Below are positions 6,109 through 11,713 of a DNA stretch of 11,713 nucleotides, piece by piece. Origin of the DNA: Campylobacterota bacterium (GTDB taxonomy: Bacteria > Campylobacterota > Campylobacteria > Campylobacterales > JALSKU01). The notes beneath the pieces were generated by a model. The model had not been told where the DNA came from. It made no database searches and saw only the letters and a list, made by a program, of their open reading frames with translations. The translations under genes and the position numbers were made by a program. How positions within the stretch are numbered: the first letter of the stretch is position 1; the number at the start of each line of letters is the position of its first letter. The stretch spans positions 1 through 11,713 of the forward strand of contig JAADDL010000029.1 of the NCBI GenBank assembly GCA_013153915.1. The letters are read 5' to 3'.

Positions 6109-6598
6109 GATAGTTTTTGATATGTTATCGCTTTGTGCGCTTGCTAGTGCCGTCTTTGCCGTTTACTCAAAAGAGACCATCAATAGTGCGCTCGGGTTTA
6201 TGATAACTTTGCTTTCTTTGGCGGGTATATTCGCTTTGCTAAGCGCCTCTTTTTTATTTTTGATACAGATTATAGTCTATGTGGGTGCGATTTTGACTCT
6301 TATTTTGTTGGTTATTATGTTTTTAAATCTAAAAGAGGAGAATTTACCTAAAGAGCCGAACAAAAAAAGATATTTTATCGTTAGTTTACTGTTTATTTTG
6401 CCTATAGATTTTGTATTTATAAAGGCTGTATCGGCTTTAGATAGAGGGGATTTTGGTGTCGTAAAGGAGGGTTTCGGTTCTCTTAAAGAGGTGGGGACGG
6501 TTTTGTATAACGATTGGATTTTACCTTTCGAGCTGGTTTCGATACTTCTTATAGTTTCGCTCGTGGGAGCTATCGTATTCGCAAAGAGGAGGATTTGA
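6101..6598 (+). CDS. nuoJ: Complex I membrane subunit J
   Basis: The 165-aa protein has five hydrophobic helices and matches NuoJ/ND6. Helix 3 contains the family hallmark QIIVYVGAILTLILLVIMFLN (about residues 56-76), the segment with the conserved Tyr and Gly-Ala that forms a pi-bulge and takes part in coupling quinone reduction to proton movement. The C-terminal helix PFELVSILLIVSLVGAIVFA (about 142-161) is also characteristic. It overlaps the end of nuoI by 8 bp, and its TGA shares one base with the nuoK start, so the three are probably translationally coupled. Length is a little shorter than the 184 aa of E. coli; the difference falls in the loop between helices 4 and 5 and the tail. Confidence 0.93.
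   Translation: MVEIVFDMLSLCALASAVFAVYSKETINSALGFMITLLSLAGIFALLSASFLFLIQIIVYVGAILTLILLVIMFLNLKEENLPKEPNKKRYFIVSLLFILPIDFVFIKAVSALDRGDFGVVKEGFGSLKEVGTVLYNDWILPFELVSILLIVSLVGAIVFAKRRI
6587..6592 (+). promoter_or_regulatory. Shine-Dalgarno fixing the nuoK start
   Basis: AGGAGG, a full-consensus ribosome-binding site, sits five bases before the ATG at 6598. It rejects an upstream in-frame start at 6514, which would overlap nuoJ by 85 bp and add a polar stretch foreign to NuoK. Confidence 0.75.
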
Positions 6599-6924
6599 TG
6601 CCTTTTTCGTTTAACTCTTTGATGATAGTTGCGATATTGCTCTTTTCCGTGGGTATAGCGGGAGTTATCTCAAGGCGAAATATATTTGTTATTTACATCT
6701 CTTTGGAGTTGATGTTGAACGCTATAAATCTTATGCTTATCACTCTATCAAGATATTTCGCCTCTTTAAACGGACAGATTTTAGCTATGATGGTAGTTGC
6801 CGTATGCGCCGCGGAAGCTGCGCTATTTTTGTCTCTTGTGGTGTTGATGTATAAAAGAAAGGGTTGCGTGGATACCGACAAGTTTACCTCTTTATCGCAA
6901 AATAGGGATAAACATCATGAGTAG
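6598..6924 (+). CDS. nuoK: Complex I membrane subunit K
   Basis: The 108-aa protein has three membrane helices and is NuoK/ND4L, a small Mrp-related proton-path subunit between NuoJ and NuoN. The two buried glutamates needed for pumping in E. coli (E36, E72) correspond to E37 in YISLELMLNAINL and E73 in VAVCAAEAALFLSLVV. The protein starts MPFSFNSLMIVAILLFSVG and ends with a hydrophilic tail slightly longer than usual. The TGATG junction with nuoJ (one shared base) together with AGGAGG supports ATG 6598. The 3' end overlaps nuoL by 8 bp. Confidence 0.94.
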   Translation: MPFSFNSLMIVAILLFSVGIAGVISRRNIFVIYISLELMLNAINLMLITLSRYFASLNGQILAMMVVAVCAAEAALFLSLVVLMYKRKGCVDTDKFTSLSQNRDKHHE

Positions 6925-8794
6925 CTTGGTTTTGTGGGTAGTTTTATCTCCTTTGATAGGCTCGCTTTTACTCGGCGCACTCTATCTTAGTCATATTAAA
7001 ATCACAAAGATAAAAGAGAGATATTTTACCATGATAGCTATCTTTACGCCGTTTGTTAGCTTTGTTTTTTCGCTGATGCTCTTTTTGTATATGACGGTGA
7101 AAAATCAAACAAAGATAAGTTATATCGCTTTTAAGTGGCTAAAAATAGGTGATTTTGACGTAAATATAGCTTTTCTCGCAGACCGTTTGTCTATCTTTAT
7201 GATTCTTTTTATCACTTTTATCGGTTGGATGATACATATATACGCCGTAGGTTACATGAAGGGCGATAAAGGATACGGTAAATTTTTCGCATATTTCAAC
7301 CTCTTTTTAGGCATGATGCTTGTGCTTGTTTTGGCGGACAATCCCGTATTTATGTTTTTCGGATGGGAAGGGGTCGGGCTTTGTTCATATCTTCTTATCG
7401 GTTTTTATTATAAAGACGCCGACAATGTGAAGGCGGCAAATAAAGCTTTTATAGCAAATCGTATTGGGGATTTCGGTTTTGTTTCGGGACTCTCTTTGCT
7501 ATTTTTATATATAGGAAAGTACGGATTTGACTTTTTATCTTTAGGTTCACATATAGATAAAGTGCCTACTTTGATGTTGCCTCTTATCGCATTTTTGCTT
7601 TTTGTAGGAGCTATGGGAAAATCGGCTCAAATACCTCTTTATGTGTGGCTTCCCGATGCCATGGCGGGTCCGACTCCCGTCTCGGCTCTCATACATGCGG
7701 CTACAATGGTGACGGCGGGAGTCTATATGGTCTCAAGATTTCACTTTTTATACGAATTGACCCCTAATGTAGGAGAGTTTATAGCGTTTATCGGTGCGGC
7801 ATCATCCCTTTTTGCCGCTTTGATAGCTATGAAACAAAGGGATATCAAAAAGATATTGGCATACTCTACCATATCTCAGCTAGGCTATATGTTTGTTGCC
7901 GTGGGACTCGGTTTTTACTCGGCGGGACTTTTTCATGTCTTTACCCATGCGTTTTTCAAAGCGTTGCTTTTTATGGGAGCGGGTGCGGTGATACTTCAAC
8001 TTCATCATGAACAAGATATATTTAAGATGGGAGATATGAAAAACGGTTCAAAAACTGTTTATTATACTTTTTTGGTAGCTACTTTGGCGATATGCGGTAT
8101 ATTTCCGTTTTCGGGATTTTTTAGTAAAGACGAGATACTGCTTGGCGCTTTTGAAAGCGGACATTACGCCTTGTGGGCGGTTGAGTTGTTTACCGCGGGT
8201 TTGACCGCTTATTATATGTTTAGGCTGTTTTTTACGGTCTTTATATCCAAAAAGAGCGACAAAAGAGTAAATAGATGTGAAAAATTGAGTAAATTTGTCT
8301 TATATCCTCTTGTTGTTTTGGCGATAGGTTCGGCAACGGCGGGATTTGTAGGCATTGGAGAAAACGGTTTTGTGCAAAAGTGGCTCTCTTATCTTGGAGA
8401 AAACGGATATGAAGTCTCTTTTACTACGCAGATGTATTTGATAGTTTTAAATACGGCGGTAGTACTAACGGGCATAGGAACGGCATATTTGAAATTTGTC
8501 AAAACCGATGCTAAAAATCAAGGCGAATTGAGGGGAGTTATATATAACAAATTTTATATAGATGAGATTTACGATAGAGTTTTTATCAAAAATCTACAAA
8601 GATTGAGTCTTTTTATATCTCAAAATATCGACAAAAGATTTATAGACGGCGGAGTTATGGCGGCGGCTAAATACTTTTATAGATTTAGCGAGTTGATTTC
8701 CGTTTCTCAAAACGGAAATGTAAGAACTTACGCGTTTTATATGCTTCTTGGAGTAAGCGTGTTTTTTACCTATCTTTTGTATGTGGCGGGGTGA
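6917..8794 (+). CDS. nuoL: Complex I antiporter-like subunit L
   Basis: The 625-aa product is the distal proton-pumping subunit (ND5-like), close to the E. coli length of 613. Motifs include FFGWEGVGLCSYLLIGFYY with E151, the invariant TM5 glutamate; KAANKAFIANRIGDFGF; GKSAQIPLYVWLPDAMAGPT with K235 in TM7; SALIHAATMVTAGVYM with H260; FTHAFFKALLFMGAG with K348; and FSGFFSKDEIL with K404, matching the TM12 lysine. Near the C-terminus YNKFYIDEIYDRVFI (about 543-557) precedes the long lateral helix, and a final membrane helix (about 603-622) anchors it. Everything needed for pumping appears intact. It overlaps nuoK by 8 bp and is followed after 3 bp by nuoM. Confidence 0.95.
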   Translation: MSSLVLWVVLSPLIGSLLLGALYLSHIKITKIKERYFTMIAIFTPFVSFVFSLMLFLYMTVKNQTKISYIAFKWLKIGDFDVNIAFLADRLSIFMILFITFIGWMIHIYAVGYMKGDKGYGKFFAYFNLFLGMMLVLVLADNPVFMFFGWEGVGLCSYLLIGFYYKDADNVKAANKAFIANRIGDFGFVSGLSLLFLYIGKYGFDFLSLGSHIDKVPTLMLPLIAFLLFVGAMGKSAQIPLYVWLPDAMAGPTPVSALIHAATMVTAGVYMVSRFHFLYELTPNVGEFIAFIGAASSLFAALIAMKQRDIKKILAYSTISQLGYMFVAVGLGFYSAGLFHVFTHAFFKALLFMGAGAVILQLHHEQDIFKMGDMKNGSKTVYYTFLVATLAICGIFPFSGFFSKDEILLGAFESGHYALWAVELFTAGLTAYYMFRLFFTVFISKKSDKRVNRCEKLSKFVLYPLVVLAIGSATAGFVGIGENGFVQKWLSYLGENGYEVSFTTQMYLIVLNTAVVLTGIGTAYLKFVKTDAKNQGELRGVIYNKFYIDEIYDRVFIKNLQRLSLFISQNIDKRFIDGGVMAAAKYFYRFSELISVSQNGNVRTYAFYMLLGVSVFFTYLLYVAG

Positions 8795-8797
8795 GAT

Positions 8798-10273
8798 ATG
8801 GATATAGGAATATTGAGTTATATTATCTTTACTCCGATGGTAGCGGCATTTGTTTTGATGGTTTTGAAAGTGGACGCCAAGACCACTAGAAACTTTGCTT
8901 TTTTTACCGGTATCGTCGTTCTTTTGCTGTCGGCTAAACTCTTTTTGGATTTTCGACCGGTTTCATATATGCAGTTTATCGAATACCATCCTTGGATAGA
9001 GAGTTACGGGATAAGCTACTATGTGGGGATTGACGGTTTTTCTTTGGTTATTTTGATACTTATAGCCGTCTTGGTGCCGTTTGGCTATCTTCTTTTGTGG
9101 GAAGGGAGGACAAAGGGCTACTGGATAAGCATGATGCTTATCGAAAGCGGAATGCTTGGGACATTATTTTCATTGGATTTGATGCTATTTTACTTTTTTT
9201 GGGAAACTATGGTGTTGCCCGTTTTTTTGATTATCGGAATGTTCGGACATGGGGAAAAGGTCTTTTCTACGCTAAAATTTACCATATACACGATAAGCGG
9301 CTCCTTGTTTATGCTTATAGCCATACTTTATCTAGGTATCTCTTTTCACAACGAATTTGATCTTTGGAGTTTTCAGCTTATTGATATAGCAAAGATTACC
9401 ATACTTTCTCCTACGGAAAAATTTTGGCTATTTTGGGCTTTTATGTTGGCTTTTGCCGTAAAAATACCGCTTTTTCCTTTTCACGGCTGGCTTCTTGAGA
9501 CTTATAAAAACGCTCCCACGGGAGGAGTCTTTTTGCTCTCCTCTTTTATGGCAAAACTCGGAGTTTACGGAGTTATTAGATTTGTTATGCCTATATTTCC
9601 CGAACTTTTCAAAGAGTATTCGTCACTATTTGTTTGGCTTGGACTTTTTGACTTGGTATATTTCGGTATAGCGGCTTTGATGCAGGATGATTTAAAAAAG
9701 ATGTTTGCCTACTCTTCGGCATCGCATTTGGGTTTTATCGTGGCGGGTATTTTCGCTCTCAACGAATATGCGATGCTGGGAGCTTTATTTCTCATCATAG
9801 CCCACGCTATGGCTACGGGCGGAATATTTTTGTTGGCGGGAAAGTTTAGAACTTATATCGGAACTTTCAAGATAGATAAATTAGGAGGCATAGCGCAAAA
9901 AGCTCCTTTGTTTACTATATTTTTTGCCGTTATGCTACTTAGTATCGTGGGACTTCCGGGTACCAACGGATTTGTGGCGGAGTTTATGATAGTGCTCGGT
10001 ATATTTAAGAGGTCTTTTTCTATGGGTTTTGTTTCCGCTACTACCGTGATAGTGGCGGCGTCTTTTATGTTTTGGATGTTTCAAAGAGCTATTTTGCAAG
10101 ATACTAAAAACGACACTTCAAATATGGAGGATTTAAAGCTTTACGAGGCGATAGGGCTATTGCCTATCGTTATCATCATAGTGGTTATGGGCGTGTACCC
10201 CGATATCTTTACGGTAAAGATAGAGCCTACGATATACTACTATTTACACGATATTTTAAAGGTGGGGGTGTAG
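8798..10273 (+). CDS. nuoM: Complex I antiporter-like subunit M
   Basis: The 491-aa protein is the middle proton-pumping subunit (ND4-like), within the usual 490-510 aa. It keeps YYVGIDGFSL (about 74-83), the TM5 glutamate E136 in FFWETMVLPVFLIIG, the TM7 lysine K222 in AVKIPLFPFHGW, K253 in TM8, DDLKKMFAYSSASHLGF (about 297-313), and the TM12 glutamate E395 in GLPGTNGFVAEF. The segment after TM7 reads WLLETYKNAPTGG where most NuoM proteins have WLPDAHxxAPTxGS; this is a noticeable divergence at a conserved place. It begins three bases after nuoL, with a G-rich stretch overlapping the nuoL end as ribosome-binding site, and lies one base before nuoN. Confidence 0.95.
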   Translation: MDIGILSYIIFTPMVAAFVLMVLKVDAKTTRNFAFFTGIVVLLLSAKLFLDFRPVSYMQFIEYHPWIESYGISYYVGIDGFSLVILILIAVLVPFGYLLLWEGRTKGYWISMMLIESGMLGTLFSLDLMLFYFFWETMVLPVFLIIGMFGHGEKVFSTLKFTIYTISGSLFMLIAILYLGISFHNEFDLWSFQLIDIAKITILSPTEKFWLFWAFMLAFAVKIPLFPFHGWLLETYKNAPTGGVFLLSSFMAKLGVYGVIRFVMPIFPELFKEYSSLFVWLGLFDLVYFGIAALMQDDLKKMFAYSSASHLGFIVAGIFALNEYAMLGALFLIIAHAMATGGIFLLAGKFRTYIGTFKIDKLGGIAQKAPLFTIFFAVMLLSIVGLPGTNGFVAEFMIVLGIFKRSFSMGFVSATTVIVAASFMFWMFQRAILQDTKNDTSNMEDLKLYEAIGLLPIVIIIVVMGVYPDIFTVKIEPTIYYYLHDILKVGV

Positions 10274-10274
10274 T

Positions 10275-11713
10275 ATGAATATTTTGTATTTGCAACACCT
10301 TTTGCCTGAGATTTCTCTTTGTTTGGGCGGTATCGTTTTGATGATTTTAAGCGGTTTTAAACATATTAAGATAAAGATTTTCGCTTATATCAGTATGGGC
10401 TTTTTGATAGTGTCGGCTTTTTTGCAGGTTGCCAACCTAAACGGTGTCTATTCGTATAAGCTATTTCCCTCTCTATTTCACAAAATGTTTCTATCCGATA
10501 CTTTTGCGTCATATTTCTCTCTTTTGTTTATTGCGGGAGGGATTTTTACGATGCTTGTGGGTAAACACTATTTTGAGAGAAGGGACTATTTTAGGGGAGA
10601 ATTTTTTGCGTTGCTTTTGTTTGCGATTTTCGGTATGAGTATGCTTATGCACTCTAACGAGCTTATTACGATTTTTATTTCGTTAGAGATAGCGTCTTTA
10701 AGCATTTATGTTATGACCGGCTTTAATAGGGCTAACAATAGACGGGTAGAGGCGGCTTATAAATACATGGTACTTGGAGCTTTTGCGGGAGCTTTTTATC
10801 TTTTGGGTGTCGTTTTGATATACGCTCAAACCGGCACTACGGTCTTGGGCGATGTCGGAGCGTTTCTTTCCGCTCATCAAACGGACAATCTTTTGCCGGT
10901 ATTTGTAGGCGGTATGGCTATAACGGTACTTGTCTTTTTCAAAATCTCCGCTTTTCCTTTTCACTCTTGGACTTTGGATGTTTACGGCGGAGCGCCGCTG
11001 CCCGTGAGCGGATTTATGGCGGCAACTTTCAAGATAGCGATTTTCGGTTTTTTGATAAGACTTTTGGTGGTGGATTTCGATAGTATTTCATATATTTGGC
11101 ACAATCTTTTTTACTGGGTGACTATACTCACGATAGCTTTCGGCACGTTTTTGGCTACGGCTCAAACAAATATAAAAAGATTGTTGGCTAGTTCGAGTAT
11201 CGTTCATACGGGCTATATGATGATAGCGGTTTCATCTATCCAAGAGGTTGGAGTGGCGGCTACGACTTCTATCATATTTTATCTTGTGGCATACTTTTTG
11301 TCCGCTATAGGCTCATTCGGACTGCTTTCGTATATCACTTCGGATGAGAGAGTAAGGGTGACATATGACGACTTTAAGGGTTTTGGAAAGTCTCATCCGT
11401 ATATGGCGGCTATGATGACTATCTTTATGTTTTCGCTGGCGGGTATCCCGGGGACTATCGGATTTATGGGTAAATTTTATATCTTTACCACTGCCATCGA
11501 GGCTCATAACTATATGTTAGCGATAGTCGGAGTTTTGGCGACTTTTATCTCTATCTACTACTACTTTAAACTTATAGCGGTTATGTATTTTTATAAAGAC
11601 CCCGTTTTGAGAGTCGGTCCTAAATTAAAGGGTATATCTCCAAAGGTGTTAGCCTTTACCGCTCTTTTGATACTTTGGGGAGGTATGGGAAACTCTCACA
11701 TACTTTTTATCCC
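10275..11713 (+). CDS. nuoN: Complex I antiporter-like subunit N (3' end cut by window)
   Basis: An ATG one base after the nuoM stop opens a frame of 479 complete codons that reaches the window edge without a stop. E. coli NuoN is 485 aa, so almost all of the gene is present. It is the ND2-like proton-pumping subunit next to NuoK. Visible pump residues are E138 in FISLEIASLSIYVM (TM5), K163 in EAAYKYMVLGAFAGAF, K223 in FFKISAFPFHSWTLDVYGGAP (TM7), K253 in GFMAATFKIAIFGF (TM8) and K400 in GTIGFMGKFYIF (TM12). NIKRLLASSSIVHTGYMM (about 299-316) is also typical. An AAAGGTGG ribosome-binding site overlaps the end of nuoM (10258-10265). No later gene or terminator can be seen, so the end of the operon is unknown. 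Confidence 0.95.
   Translation, partial: MNILYLQHLLPEISLCLGGIVLMILSGFKHIKIKIFAYISMGFLIVSAFLQVANLNGVYSYKLFPSLFHKMFLSDTFASYFSLLFIAGGIFTMLVGKHYFERRDYFRGEFFALLLFAIFGMSMLMHSNELITIFISLEIASLSIYVMTGFNRANNRRVEAAYKYMVLGAFAGAFYLLGVVLIYAQTGTTVLGDVGAFLSAHQTDNLLPVFVGGMAITVLVFFKISAFPFHSWTLDVYGGAPLPVSGFMAATFKIAIFGFLIRLLVVDFDSISYIWHNLFYWVTILTIAFGTFLATAQTNIKRLLASSSIVHTGYMMIAVSSIQEVGVAATTSIIFYLVAYFLSAIGSFGLLSYITSDERVRVTYDDFKGFGKSHPYMAAMMTIFMFSLAGIPGTIGFMGKFYIFTTAIEAHNYMLAIVGVLATFISIYYYFKLIAVMYFYKDPVLRVGPKLKGISPKVLAFTALLILWGGMGNSHILFI

Noticed and set aside
6514..6597. Earlier start for nuoK at 6514
   Set aside because: It would lie wholly within nuoJ and add 28 polar residues before the first helix of a three-helix protein; AGGAGG before ATG 6598 settles the start.
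1..11713. CRISPR arrays, tRNA/rRNA genes, insertion sequences, prophage or defence genes
   Set aside because: Reading both strands shows no spaced direct repeats, no tRNA-like cloverleaf in the short gaps, no transposase, integrase or nuclease frames; nearly all bases belong to the genes listed.

Overview
The window is AT-rich and compactly coded. Arginine is mostly AGA and isoleucine is often ATA. Together with a flavodoxin-type-looking complex I cluster and an E. coli-like P-II protein, this suggests a Campylobacterota (epsilonproteobacterial) chromosome. The genus cannot be fixed from sequence alone, and the phylum is an inference with moderate confidence. I see no rRNA, tRNA, CRISPR array, insertion sequence or phage gene. 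No gene-free stretch exceeds 300 bases.

Layout: (1) 1-535, minus strand: two small membrane-anchored proteins of unknown function, the distal one cut by the window edge; both use TTG starts and they overlap by 17 bp. (2) 600-2288, plus strand: an AraC-family regulator followed after 27 bp by a 10-helix DMT/EamA exporter, probably a regulator/exporter pair; the exporter seems to have its own promoter placed so that its mRNA may be leaderless. (3) 2293-2631, minus strand: glnB, a P-II nitrogen regulator, convergent with the exporter. (4) 2632-2814: an AT-rich divergent intergenic region with a perfect 9-bp-arm palindrome. (5) 2815-11713, plus strand: nuoG-nuoH-nuoI-nuoJ-nuoK-nuoL-nuoM-nuoN, tightly packed with overlaps or gaps of 1-3 bp, nuoN running off the window only a few codons short of its usual length.

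The nuo genes encode a proton-pumping complex I module: an FeS-cluster electron wire (NuoG, NuoI), the quinone-site/E-channel subunit (NuoH), the small membrane subunits (NuoJ, NuoK) and the three antiporter-like pumps (NuoL, NuoM, NuoN). Unusually, the operon begins with nuoG: nuoA-D (NuoB and NuoCD complete the quinone site) and nuoE/nuoF (the NADH-oxidising flavoprotein) are not in the window. NuoG is short (498 aa) because its C-terminal molybdopterin-oxidoreductase-like domain is strongly reduced, yet it keeps ligands for four FeS clusters including N7. NuoH is about 100 aa longer than usual and carries what looks like an extra pair of membrane helices between TM6 and TM7. NuoM has a diverged motif around the helix 7/8 region. 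These make the cluster look like a variant complex I, possibly with a non-NADH electron donor. That last step is inference.
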